Shown in pieces: positions 46,401-59,585 of a DNA stretch of 64,000 nt. Location of the stretch: positions 20,634,775 to 20,698,774 of the forward strand of contig JACBWW010000016.1 of the NCBI GenBank assembly GCA_020086605.1, read 5' to 3'. Source of the DNA: Lanius collurio. Lineage: Eukaryota > Chordata > Aves > Passeriformes > Laniidae. A program made the position numbers and the translations under genes. The stretch's first letter is position 1. Each line of letters opens with the position of its first letter. Below the pieces are notes generated by a model, which was given only the letters and a program-made list of their open reading frames with translations, was not told the origin of the DNA and did not search any database.

Positions 46401-49400
46401 CCTCCATTATTCCTCTGCTTTTTTCCAACTCATATCCTTTAGAAAAACTGTTGAAGAGCCTTGCTTTATATACTGAGAGTATATTTTGATGGCAGCAGCA
46501 AAACAGAGTGGGGAAATTGATTAGTGGAAACAGCGTAAGTACAAAGAGACACATATAAGCACCTTTTATGCATCTGATGTTTCAAGATACTAAAGCTGAA
46601 GAGTATTTTATGAAACCACAGCTTCCCTTTCCCCCAGGTTAAAAAGAAGCTGATGGCAAGAGGGTATTAAGGACCATGATTTTTTTCTTTCCTCCATCAG
46701 TGGAGGAAATGCTGAGCAGTGCTGAGCATTTTACCAGCTCGGTCACACAATGTGACCTAGAGATTTTGAGGGAAAATGGGTTGTTCAGGCTTTGGTTGGC
46801 TGTGAATGAACTTCTGCAGAGGGACACGGAGTTGATGGGGCAGCATCCTGAGCCTTCTGAGCCTCATCCAGGCAAAATCTGTATCTGTTCCAAAAGGGTG
46901 TGCAGAAGCAAGAGCCAGACTTTGTCCCCATAAACAGAGGAGAGTGAGCAGCTGGTTTATGAACATTTTATGTTGTCAATTCTCATGTTTACTATAATCT
47001 GTATTTCACAATTAACGCCTTGCACTGACCTGGTCCTTTGCCATTATTGCTGCCTGTGTTCTCCCTCTTCTCTCACACAGTGTGTAGAATATGGAAACCC
47101 TTTAGATGTTGATGCAGGGTCAAGAGAGTACTGAAGTGGCTCTGCAATGACTTTCATGGGACTGTACTCCATCTGGGAAAACAGAAAAACCTTGTGGAAA
47201 CCAAGCCTCTGGTCAGATCCATCTCTGCCCAAAGTTGTGACTTACTCCAGGGAGAGAGATGTTCCTCTTGTTCCTGATGAATGACTACTTGTTTCTGCAA
47301 ACAAATGTAAGGTTGAGGATGTTTCCCTTGATGAATGTACTGAGAAATTCAATCAGTATTTTTGAATCAACCGCAGAAATTTCAGTAAATTGGATCTGCC
47401 TTTTTTACAGTGCTGAATCAAAATGTCAAAGCAGCGCAACTCAGTTATAGGAGAGGAAATAAAACAACATGCTGAATATCAGCGAGTTATTTCAAATTGC
47501 CAATGCCATAACTACCTGTGGGAAATGAGAACAAACAAGGCCAAGATTCAGCTGTGGGAAAATTGGCTCAGAGCAACTTGTTTGCAAAGTTTCAAAACTC
47601 AATTTTACACCCCATCTGAGCTTTATAGACTGGCTGCACCCTTCAGTTACTGGTTTTGCAAAAGAGATGTTTTAGCTGCAAAGAAGTGAGGCAAAGTAAT
47701 GGAAGATTCAGTATTTGTGCATTTTTTAAAAAGGTAAAGGAGTTTGTTGTTCTTTCAGTCCAATGTTGGTTTTCATTTTGTCATTAAAAAAAGATACCAA
47801 AATCCTTTCTCCAGAGGAGAAAATAATGCAGCTGGGAAATGTTTCTTTGCATTTTTAAGTAGAAATGATTCCTTATTTTAATGATGTTGAGAGACATGGT
47901 GCAGTAACTTCAATGTCACATGAGATTGTATCTGAGTGTTTCATACGGCATGAAAAGACAGAAATTGCAAGTGAAACATATGGCTCTATTCATGATGAAG
48001 GCAACAAATTCAGAATCTCTCCACAACTAACAGGTAACTCCAAGGAATAGATTATGTATTCATGCAATACAGGTTTTTAAAAAAAATAATAACAGTTTGA
48101 GCTACAGTTGGGAAAGCAAGTGCTGAAGTTGTTGGCTCTAATGACTAAATGTACAGATCGCCTCTGAGGAATATTTCTTCTAAGGTACAAGTTATTAGAG
48201 CCTGTAATTCGTGAACATTTTGTATTTTTTATTTTCTCTATTGCCACACGAAGGCAGGAGCTGGGAAAGCAAAGGTCATGAGGACTGGTTAAATTTTTTG
48301 GATAAAAAAATCTGTGAAGTGGTAACTTGTCCTGCAGGTCCTCCCCTCTGCCCCTGAGCCTGAGCCCAAGCTGCTGGTACAGCTGGTACAACACCACTGT
48401 GGTAAAACTGTGGTTTCCTTCAAGCTTTGATGAGTTTTTGGGTTTGTGGTTTTGGCTCTGCCTATTCCCTTTGCTGCTGATTAGCATTTTAATGGGTCAC
48501 AGTTGGCGTCAAGATCCCTCTAATACGTCACAACTGGAGAGCTTGTTCCACTTGAGGAAAATAATATTCCTTGCAAGTTATCAACAGGCAGTGTTTCATA
48601 TCTATCAGCTTGGCAACAGCAGGTAATGTGAGGATCCTGAAGAATCCTCAGTGGTAGTATGTAATAAAATCAAATAAAGTAATTTTCTAATTTATTCAAA
48701 ATATCAGAATATCCTAAATAATAATAATAATAAAAAAGAAGTTGTAAAGCACTGAGCAGTCAGTCTGTTGTGTTAGATATGGGATGTGGAGTAGTACTTT
48801 AACTCACCAGCTAACAGTTAATTATGAGCCAGCCAAAAATGAAACCATCACAAAACATGATGTCCTGTGCGGCTGCTTTTGGGAATAGCATAAGGAAGCA
48901 TAAGATATCCCAACACAGTGAAAAAGGGAAGTGCAGTATTCTGTTTCAGTGATATAATGGGACTGAATTAAATTTCTAAGTTGCTCTTGGGGAATTCAAA
49001 CACCCACAGAAGGAATTTACTGGCAGATCACTGGGCTGTATCTGAGCAATACTCAGCATGCATTGCTTATCCCATGTGATAACGTACAGGGAAAGGGAAA
49101 TAGACAGGAGCATCTAGTAAGAACAATAGCAAAAGATGGAGTTAGAAAGGACTCAGAGGACAGAAGGCCTGTAGAAGGCATTGTTCTCTCTGGTCATTTA
49201 CACTTCAGATAAAATGTTTGAATTTGTCTGGCTATGTCCTGTCAAGGACACTGGCCAATAGACAGCAATGTCCAACTTCATCATAACCTGCAAAAAATTC
49301 TGTGGCTCAGGCTTGTTCGGGCAAAACTGTGAGGTGCAATGCCAAGGACAGACCATCTGTTTTCCTGTGTGGTTTGAAAAGCACACAAAGAAAGAGGAAA

Positions 49401-52400
49401 GGAAGGACCAGGTAAGACAAAGCCATTCTCCACCCAGGGCTTACTGATCCAGAGGGGATGCAGATGTGCTGCTGTAACAAAGAATTCAGTGAGGTTGTTG
49501 TCACGTTTCCTTCTGCAGCAGCCCGAGCTCTGGCTGCCCTGCTCAGCAGTGCTGCCGTACAGTCACCCTGTGACTCCCTGGAATGGTCACCCAGGAGCAT
49601 GACACTGGCAGGGGCTCACATCCAGACCTTTACACACTCCTGCACTTTTTCTAGTGTCTAATGTGGCAGCAGAGATGCAAGAGAAAGATTTTTGGGAAGG
49701 TTATTTCCAGCCTTACAGATTTCAAAATCTTGTTCCTGCCTCAGGAGGAAAAGGTGTTTTGCAGGTTTCAAGTCTCACACAATAAGATGATTCAGGGAAA
49801 AGTATTTGAAGTTTTGGCTTCTGGGCCATACCTCCCCTAACATTTGCACTTTTCCAAATTGTTCTTCGCTTTCAGGAACACCGTGTTCAGTTCAGGACCT
49901 AAAAGTCTGGGGTTTGGCTGGAAAATGTTAGACTAAACCTTGGTAACTTCCAGAATCTAAGATCATCTGAATATTTATAAGGTATGTCTTGAGACAGGTT
50001 TAGAATATAAATATTTTAACAAAAGTTTGTGTAATCCATAGGCTTTCCAGTCTAATGACTAGGAAGAGTAGAATCCTCCAGTATTAAAGACACATAACAG
50101 CCTTTAATAGAATAAATCTTTAGGAGGCAGGAATGCTACACACACTTAAGAAAGAAATGGAAGGAAACACCCAGAAGCCCACATTTCTCTGGCAGTTAGG
50201 GAGCAGACTTCACATATCATTAAGCATAAATTAATTTGATCTGTGGTTATCCATTATTTCATGCTGATGAGAAACATAAGTTAAAAAAACCCCAGTATTT
50301 CTTAATGAAGCAAAAATATCATCACAATCTTTGTTGCTTATTTAAGAACAAGGAAATACAGAAGTTTCACAGTGCAGTTACATTATTAGAGACAATTTAA
50401 ATGTAATTTTATTTCTCAATAGAAAATAATTAATACATATCTAATACACCAAGAATGCTGTTGGATCTTGTACTAATTTCATGAGAATGTAGACTTTTGT
50501 AACACTGTTGTCACGGGAGCTGCTTTGAGGGGAGGCAGTCGCTCATCAGCTGCCAAGGCCCCATAGCTGCAGGTTCCACTTTTCCTGTGTTGATTCCCTT
50601 TCTGCTGCAGCCCTGCAGATGATATCTGTAAAGCTGGATCTCTCAGGAATGATCAATAAGCAGGTCACCAATGCATTAGGCAGGGTGGTGTGGCAAGAGA
50701 GAGCTGCTCTTCCCCACACAGAAGCACCAATCTCCAGCCAGTCACAGATTTGCTGTCAAGTGTAACAAGCAGAGAACTAAACCCTCAATAAATTTGTTCA
50801 GACATTTTTATTTTCTGTGTACTGGGGCTGAACAAAATACTTAAGGACTTCTAGGCAAGCATCGCATGCCCCAGCCAAAGTAATTTCCTCCCTTTTCCAT
50901 AGCATTTGCAGCAGCAAAAAATAATGAGAAATTCTTGGCTACTGTGATTTTCAACCACATCTATTCAGTCTTCCAGAACGTAATGGTTTAGCTGGATGCT
51001 GGGGTATCAGAGTAAAAGTCCCTTCATCCATCAGTGCTCTGAGACCAGGCACAGTTGGGGCCTCCTGTAATATCCATCAAACATTTTTCAAGACTGTGTT
51101 TAAACTCCTTGGAAAGTACAAACTTGACGCACTCCTGGACCATGCTGTGTGAGTCAGGAGTGCTTTTATCAGGTCAGAGCTAAAAGCAGAAGGTGCCTGA
51201 TGCTGCTCTCACACACACTGATGAAACTGAGTCTTTCAGAGCCCCTGGTGTGAATGGCTCCAACCAATATCAGAATTAGGTCTTGAGTCTTAACTAAATA
51301 TTACGATCTTTCTCAGTTAGTCACTTTTCTGTCTAGTGTGCTTTATTTTCTCAGATAACTCCTATCATACACTGTGGGTATGCACCAAAGTTTGGGCCAG
51401 AATGTCTACTCTGTTGTGCTTGGTACTACGTAGTCCCTTTCCCACACTTTTTTTTTCCAGCTCCTTGAGCTTGTTACAACAGTAGACAAAGGACTGTGGG
51501 TTTTTTACAAATCACTGAGCTAGGATTTTTGGGGGAGAGGGAAAACAGAGTTACTTGAAGTACTTTTATAAAAAGGAACAGTATTTTATCACCAATCTTT
51601 GATTTGTCTACCACTGTTGCAGACCCAAAGTCCCATAATTTACAGGGAATGTAGAACTACGTTTTTCATTATTTCATTGTGTCCTATTTTCATTCAAAAC
51701 CTCCTATTCATCCAAGGACATCCTAAGTAGCTACTTGAAACCTGAAAGCACCTAAGTGAACATGCAGAAGGAGAGGTCTGCTGCCATATCCACGGTATGT
51801 TGATGTTTCACTGCAGTTGACTTGGGTGGCATTAGCACTGAGATGCCTTGAGACAGCCTTAGGTGCTTACCTGTGTCCTTCCTGTCTCAAGGACTTCTTC
51901 AAAAACTCATCTGTATGGGTGATGGGATCGTGGGAAATCAGGGGAAGATAAAGTTCCTCTAGTAGCTTGAAAAATGGAATGTGAACACTTCTTTTCAAAA
52001 GTGCTTTGGCTGTTTTTCTGTGGCCCAGACCCCTCAGTTTCAACCAGGAGTGAGTGGCTGTAGGTGTGCTGCAGTGGTAACGTTTAGTAGTCAAGTACTG
52101 TCTGTTCCAAATTGCTTTGCTCCTGAACCCAGTTATGGTTGCTAAGTGACAAAAACCTAATTGTCTCTCATGACTTTGACTAAGCCAAGCATTTTAAAGC
52201 AAGAAAGTGAAGTGCTAAGGACAATGCAGCTCTCCTGCTGTCTGTATAACGAGGCAGGTTTTGTACTGATCTGTTTTCCAGAGCAGACAAAGGTGTTTGT
52301 TTGCTGTTCCTCTCCACTAACCTTATTATTCCCGATAGTATTGCAGAGAATTACATTAATTGCTATGGTAATAGTAACATGAAGCAATTACTTTCAGCAA

Positions 52401-55400
52401 ATAACAATTACTTCACTTTCCCAAATTTGTTTGTGGCCACACCTGGCCTTAATCCTAGATTTATAACAAACATTTTTTTCTGGAAATTAAAAAGGAAAGA
52501 TATTGCATGCTCTTTTGTGGGGAGGGTGTGCAAATCTGCAGGCTAGGGATCTTACCCACAGCCAAACACCAAGGACATAAACAGATACTTAAAAATCTCA
52601 TGCATTTTGTAAGCATCTCATGTAATCACCTCATCAGGGCTGGCTTAGGACTGCTTTTAATTGTGATTGGTAGCTGTTGAAGACAAAAATATAAAATACT
52701 TGTGAAAAGGGAGTAAAGTAAAAGCTGGAACCAACTTGGTTTCACTTAAAATAATTTATATTGTTGTTCTTACTTTCTTATCTAAGCACTTTAAAGAAGG
52801 CACCTATGTGAATATAGATTTAGAAGATATTAGGAAAAAAAACATGACAGGGCATTTGTTTGCTGTGTTAACATATGATTGTTACTAGGTAAACTGATAA
52901 AATATTGTGGCATTAACAGTACTAAAGTATTATTGGATGCCTCACAAAGGCATTAAAGTATATCTAAAGATCAAATTCCATAAGTTAATAGTGTGTATAA
53001 TAGTTTTCCCCTGTGTTTCTTTTGTTTTTTAAGTAATGTCTCTTACCCAGTAGCACTTCATAAACTGATTTGGTTTTTTTAATCCTCTGTACCTGACCTA
53101 GGTTGAAAACTTTGGTTGATAAACAGCTCCAGTGGTGTTTGCTGTTCAAAACAGCATTCCTCAATGTCACTAATATTCGTTAGACCTGTCAGAATGAGAA
53201 CCCCCCAAACTACAAATAACCAAGGTGCTCTGCTGTTCACATAAGTAAACTGAAAAATGTTTAGTCCTTGGTTTTACTTGGAAAGATGGCATTTTCTGCT
53301 CTGTTTGTGCTATTCAGTGCAAGGCCAGCCACGGAAAATATCCAGGGGCACATTAGCAGGCGATTTTGCCCAAACAGGATGAAGGTGGAAGAGGAGGATC
53401 AATAAGAATTGATGCCCTGTTTCCCACCTATCTTCCATCTTTAGAAGTGTTCTCCAGGGACTCCAGAGCAGTCCAATCCATAGCTGAGGACTGGAGTCAG
53501 CTCAGCAGGCTAAGGGAAATGAAAGGAAGCTCCCACTAAGTTGGCTCACTAAAATTTTCTGTATACATGTGACCCCCTTAGGTTTGGTTTGCCATGGCAA
53601 AAGTACATCCCAAATCCCTAAGATTTATTTCATCCTTGTAGCAACTCCATTTTCTCTGGAGAAAGATCTCTACAATGTTAAATAATGTTGATGTTTTCCA
53701 GTGCTTCTTATTTCTAGTGTAATGATTTATGGTCCTGGGCCTGATAGGCAGAATAAGTAGATTCCCTGGGGGTTTTCTGGATGGGAACATTTGCCAAGCC
53801 CTGAGCAGCACAACTCATAACAGCACGTTAAGGCCATATTTGCTTTTAATCTCTGCTTCGCTCCCTGTGCTGGCAATTTGGAGGAATAATTGATGTTACC
53901 TTGAATCCAATGGTCTGCCTCCACTTTTTTATGAGCAGATGTGATCTCACTCTGTGCTTGCTAGGAAAATACCATCTCCAAACAACGGGCTACCAAAGGC
54001 CTGAGCCTGTGCTGATACCTGTATTTGCTCAGCCTCAGGACTGTGCTGTATAGCTCATAGCCAGCCTGAAACACAGGCTGGGAGAGCTCAGGAGAAAGCA
54101 GGAGAAGAGAAAAGAAAGGTGAACTAGTCTTAAAGAAGTTGAAGTAGGGTTTATAAAACAGACTGCAGCCTACTTCTCCATCAGACCATACGAATTCAGC
54201 ACTTTGCTGCATCTCCAGATACCTGGATGTAATTAAAAATCTTGCTTAGTGTGGATTAATGTGATTGGAGTCAGAATTTTTCTTGCTAGGTGCTTTCTTT
54301 AAATGAAATATAACCTAATTATGCATACTAATTATCAAGGAAAGTGTATCATTACTCCCTCAGCACAATTCTAGAATGTAATCCCAATGGCTGTGTTTGG
54401 GATAGTACAATGCTGCAAGTTTGAACACCATGTGATTTTTAAGTGATGCAAAAAGTATGTGAACTCCCATTGCACACACCTTGTCTTCCAGTACCCAGTT
54501 TTCAAATAGCAGTTCAGTTTTCCAGCTTTATTTATGTGGCTCAGAAGGGCAAAGAACTGAACTAAAACAGTTTTTCCAAAAAATACATTTCATTAAAATC
54601 TGACATTCAGCCACTAAAGTATTCCCCAGTGACCAAGGGAAAACTGAAGTGTGTTCAAGGATATTAATGATGTGCTAAACCATATCTGCCTTTGCCTTCC
54701 AAGCTAGAAACAATCAGAATTAGCAGAGAAAAAATTGCTTCAGTGAAATCAAATTTTAAAAAAGAGAAAATTATTGTAGAGTGAGGTAAATTCATGGGGA
54801 ACGTGAAGGGCAGCTGGAAATGTGAATTAATGAGCAATATGGATATGGAGATCATGAAAACCATATTGTTAAACAAAATTGTAGCAATGTTGTTTTATTC
54901 TTCTTCCCAGACAATTAAAAAATTGGATTGTCTCTCTATTTTACCACTGACTACAAAGCTGAAAGACCCATTCTGATGTGGCAGAGGATTACAACAGAAG
55001 GCATCCAAGTGTACAGCCTGGGCACTGCCACTGCCTCATGCACACTGACCACAGAGAGCTGCTCTCCTGTTGCCTCCCTCAATACACCAGGCCACTGGCT
55101 CTTGGCACCTAAATTCTCCATATTTGCTTGGATTTTTGATGAATGTTGTAGTCTTCATCATCAGGATGAAATAAAGAACTTGAAACACAAATAATGGGTA
55201 AGCTACTGTATCTGGTATTTCAGAATGAGACAGAGAGTAGGCTACTTTATTCCTGAATTTATAAAAGCAGCTCTAATTAACAGGATTTTAATGGATCTGC
55301 CAGATTATGTAAAAACCACGTGCAGTCCTCCTATGGAACTGGCCCAGCTCCATCCAAAGAGAAAGCAGAGCTGTTGAAAGTTATGCTCAAAATGTGACCA

Positions 55401-57805
55401 TTTTTTTTGTAATGCTGAGCATAAAATTCTTATCCAGAGGCAGAAGAAGGCTTGTGATAGTGGATGACTACATGCACTGGAACAAACATCTGACTCTGAT
55501 CCTTTCAGATAAGCCAGAATCTTACTGGAAGAAGAAAGCATATCATTTAGTAGCCAAACAGTATAAATTATAATAAATTATAATGTATTATCCTTTGAAC
55601 AAGCTACTGGACCTAAATGTGTATATGTATATTTTGGGAATATGGGAATTTTAAAAATGCTTCCTAAGTGTATATCAAGACTCCACCGAAGTGCTTTCAT
55701 CTTCATTTTATGCAATGCAAATTTAATTCTCTTTTGCTACTCATATTCCCAGTTTAAGTGAATCAAAAAACAACTTAGACTTTTTAAAATGATAGTATTA
55801 GCATGAAGAACAATAGACATCTTTCTTTTGGCACTATGGGAAAGCTGCAACAACAATTTCTTTAAAGAAAAGCCATAAATGCCATTAGTCTAAATTACCA
55901 GGGAGCAGATTCAGAGGCTAGCTGACAAATCATTTGCTGTTATAAAATAAAGCATCCTTTTATGCAAATGAGCATCAGTGATACTCGGTTTGGTAAGGAC
56001 ACATTAAGAAGCTTAGGAGCCAAGTTCACTATTCCAGTTTCTTTAGCATGATTTCTGTGACTTTTAGTTATTTCATCTTGTCCACGTGGTAACTTCATTG
56101 TACATTTCTGCTCCCAGTCTCTTCCAGGTCCCCTTGTCTCACCACCTCCTTTTGACATTAGGCTTGCACCAGCCATGGTACTGAAGCAGCGTGTCCTCTC
56201 TCCTTCCCTCCCATCACAGCCCAGGGGCTTCTAGCACCACTCACCTTCTGTGCTCCTATTAGGTGGGATCATACACTGTTCAAGATTTAAAAAAAATAAA
56301 TTTGAACTAAGCTAGTTTTCAGTTTACATCAGCCAAAACCCCCCACCCAGTCCATTCCTCCTAACCCAAACCCGGCTGTACAAGCAAAATAGGGACAACA
56401 CAGAAAATATTTGAAAATGGCAATGTTTCTCCCAACATAAGGTGTGGACTATAACACATGGCTTTCCATTCAGGATTCCTCTGAGAGACCTGCAAGGCTA
56501 CTACAGTTAACAACTGCTGCAACAATTAGTCTCTTAATTTTAAAAGAATAGCATTTTTCTCCTTCTTTGCTAGTTGGTGGAAATGGTGTTAATTGATGGT
56601 CTTGCAGTCTGCAGTTCTAGTTAAGGATTGCTATGGATTGTCACAGGAGCAGAGCACTGGACAGGAGTAGAGCTCTGCATGTGTTTCCCTTGTTGAAAGC
56701 AAAAGCCAGTCCAGAGAAAAAACAGCCTAACTTGGGTTTTATACCTCAGTGTAGACTGGTGGAGCTGGAGATGTTCTTTCAGACTTGTAGTTGAGGAAGG
56801 GCAAGGACAAATGTAAACTTCTTGGCAGCATGCCTGTGTATAGTTCAGCATCCCTTTCAAACACCAGGACTGCTGAATTCAGTACTGCTGAATTTCCATC
56901 CTGAACCCATGCAAGGTTTAGTTTAGTCTAGCAGCTACCTCAGCATGCCCACTGCCAGGGGCTTTGCAGAAAGAAGCCTAAACAAAACAGTAGTAGAGGG
57001 CTAGGGAAGAATAACAATGTGCCATTGGGGGAAGGAAGTTTCTTTAATCTTCCTGTATTTTTCCTGAAAGCAAGAATTCTTGCTTAGGTCTTGTAGAACC
57101 AAGCAGATCTTCTAAAAGCAAAGTAAAACAGAGACAGCTGCAAAAGGTACATTTGCCTCACCTTTTTTTAACAATCTAAATAATAGCCAGATTCAGCTGT
57201 TTGTCCACACTTCTCCTGTAGGCAGTGGAAATAATAGACAGCAACCAGCACTTGGCTATTCCTCCTGGCCCAGGAGAGAGATTCCACCCTGGAGCAACAT
57301 ATGCTTCTGCTATTCACTGTTGGAAGGAACCCAGCTGGCTGTCTTGGAGTAGAGATCAGCCTTTCAGATATTTATAGGAAGGAGAGAGGGATCCTGAATG
57401 GCAAGACTGTGTGAAAAGCAGACAGATACTTAAACAGTTTTGTCCATTTCACAGTTTCCACAAATGTTTATGGAAAATATCAACTGCATATCAACTCATT
57501 CTTTGATTAATAAACTGTATTGATCCTACCTCAGCTGAAAACAGAGAAGGAGACATCCATTGGTACTGAGACAAGTAAGAGAGCATCCAAAACTGCCCAT
57601 CATGAAAGCTGCTGATAGCTTTGCTTCAGGATGCTCTCTTTGCTCCTGGAGTTCTCCAACAAAGCCTCTAACATTTGCTGAGTACCAGGATGGAGGTGAG
57701 TCTGGTACATGAGCACATCTAACTGAGAGTAGCAGGGTGGAGGCATTTAATATTTAGTCCTAAGTCGGGTGTGACATCCTAGCAGAGCTGTGGATGGCAC
57801 CCCTG
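43480..57805. other. Intergenic, downstream of SHISAL2A
   Basis: About 14 kb has no gene I can support. I looked for COA7 and ZYG11B, the next genes in mammals, and saw none of their motifs. Open frames are all below about 140 codons and unrecognised. Small simple repeats occur: a run of 14 A at 46027-46040 and an (AAT)n tract at 48716-48732. No transposon was recognised in this part. Confidence 0.6.
48716..48732 (+). repeat. (AAT)n microsatellite
   Basis: Five AAT-type units run uninterrupted and then pass into a short A run. Confidence 0.8.
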
Positions 57806-57925
57806 CATAGAATTACAGAATCATTTCAGTTGGAAAAGACCTTTATGGTCATCAAATCCAACCATTAACCCAACACTGCCAAGTCCACCCCTAAATTATG
57901 TCCCTAAGTGCAACATCTGCTCATC
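57806..57925 (-). mobile_element. CR1 LINE 3' fragment, second subfamily (antisense)
   Basis: It starts CATAGAATTACAGAATCATT and continues AGTTGGAAAAGACC...GTCATCAAATCCAACCATTAA...ATGTCCCTAAGTGCAACATCT. This is the antisense 3' end of a CR1 subfamily distinct from the copies at 41479 and 59331, which instead carry the GGGCAGGG block. The inner end fades out near 57925. Confidence 0.8.
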
Positions 57926-59330
57926 TTTCGTGAAAATCGTGATAAGGAGTTGATTGAGACATTGCATTGATTAAACTAGTCTAAATGGAAGAAATGCACT
58001 GAATTATTTATTCATTTCTGAAACACATGCTAAAGAAAAAAAATAACAAAAAACCAACAACAAACAAGAGAACCAGTTAATTTACTTAGAACATGAAAAG
58101 TAAAAACAAACTTGCTTTATTACCTTTTCCTGTGAAGTGTCTCTCTTCTTATCTGGAAATGGTTTGGACATGTCAGGAGTTTAGGATGCTTTAAGGAGTG
58201 GTTAGGAAATGCAGAGAGTATGTAAAAAGTAGTGTAATGATCTGCTTGAACAAGGAATATTTTGTTTTCTGACAGGGAGATTCTGCTCTGATTTTGATGA
58301 TAGCAAAGCTGTCCTTCACTGAGTTTCTTTTACTAGCTCTTATTCATGGCAAATGGACATTTTAATTTACAGCTGCATATTACATTTATTCTTACACACC
58401 ATTTGCAGTTTTCATTGCTTCTCATTGGCAATTATTTTTCTTGAAAGGAAAAGATCAAGCAAATTAGTGGACAGCATTCACCATGAATCCTTCCTTCTTT
58501 TCTTTTAGGATATTCCTGAAATGCAAATGCTGAGAACAAGAAATGGTTTAATACTGTTTAAATAGCTGTCTGTGTCAGGGCTAATTAGATTCCATCAGGT
58601 AGCCAGATATTCCTAGGGAGAAAATCTTTGAGTAAAGACATCTGGCTTGGATTTTGGAGCACACAGACAAGTAATATCACAGAATAAAAGGTTGGTAGCT
58701 GATGTGGGCTTTCTTCCCAGCCATATTTGACCCTTGCATTTAAAATGCATTGAGTTTGTCTTTTCTGAAGGCTGAATTCTGACTTGAAGCACAATGTGAG
58801 CCAGATTCCTTGTATCAGAGTCTGGGTTTGAATGAGGTGGGGGGATCAGCACCCATTGTATAGTTTGTGAACCCTTACTGAAACTATCACTTTGTCCTGA
58901 ATAATTCAAGATTTGAAGCAAGCAAATTATTTTCTAAAGCCCAGGATGAAAATGGCTCATGGGTTTAGCATAAAGCCTAATCTCAAAGAGGCAGCATCGT
59001 GAACAAGGGTAATCACACTGCAATGAAATCTGAGCTGATGGGGCAGGTTATCTCAGCAAAACCTTGCTGCTCTGAAGGGCATGGCCACCTCAGCTCTGCA
59101 GGAGCATCCCTTCCTCTCAAAGGATGTAATTCCATCATAATCTGAAATCCTGATGCTGTGTAACAGGACAATTGCATGCAGGAGGGAGCAGAGGGGCTGC
59201 TGGTTTGAGACAGGGAGTGCAGCACTCCCTGTCCCAAGGGACTCAGCCCTTCTCAACCTTCTCTTCTTCACTGTGGGATGAAAAAGTACATTTTCCATGT
59301 AGCACAGGAGATAAACCAGAGAAAGGAATC
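57926..59330. other. Intergenic, no gene seen
   Basis: Mostly unique sequence with a short A-rich CAA-type run (58034-58070) and a 25-base palindrome (59209-59233). Two overlapping - strand open frames near 58585-58921 and two near 59013-59298 are unrecognised. Confidence 0.55.
59209..59233. repeat. Perfect 12-bp-arm palindrome
   Basis: GACAGGGAGTGC at 59209-59220 is followed by one central A and then its exact reverse complement GCACTCCCTGTC at 59222-59233. It lies about 100 bases before the CR1 copy at 59331. Confidence 0.95.
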
Positions 59331-59585
59331 ATATCATAGAATCACAGATTCTTTGGGTTGGAAAGGACCTTAAGGATCATTTCATCCCACCCCCTGCCAT
59401 GGGCAGGGACACCTTCCACTAGACCAGGTCACTCCAAGGCCTGTCCTGCCCAGCCTTGGACACTTAGAGGGATGGGGCAGCCACAGCTTCTCTGGGCAAC
59501 CTGTGCCAGGGCCTCACCACCCTCACAGGGAAGAATTTATTCCTAATATCTAATCTAAATCTGCCTATTATTTAAAGGATTCCTG
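59331..59585 (-). mobile_element. CR1 LINE fragment (antisense)
   Basis: It begins ATATCATAGAATCACAGATT and follows the antisense CR1 3' region: GGTTGGAAAGGACCTTAAGG, CCATGGGCAGGGACACCTTC, CAGCTTCTCTGGGCAACCTG, CCTAATATCTAATCTAAATC. It is the best-preserved CR1 copy in the window and probably the youngest. The 5' truncation falls near GGATTCCTGGAG. Confidence 0.9.

Noticed and set aside
55170..55175. AATAAA after a short open frame (54928-55194), possible retrocopy or lncRNA end
   Set aside because: No parent gene, poly(A) tail or target-site duplication is visible. The hexamer is frequent in AT-rich DNA.
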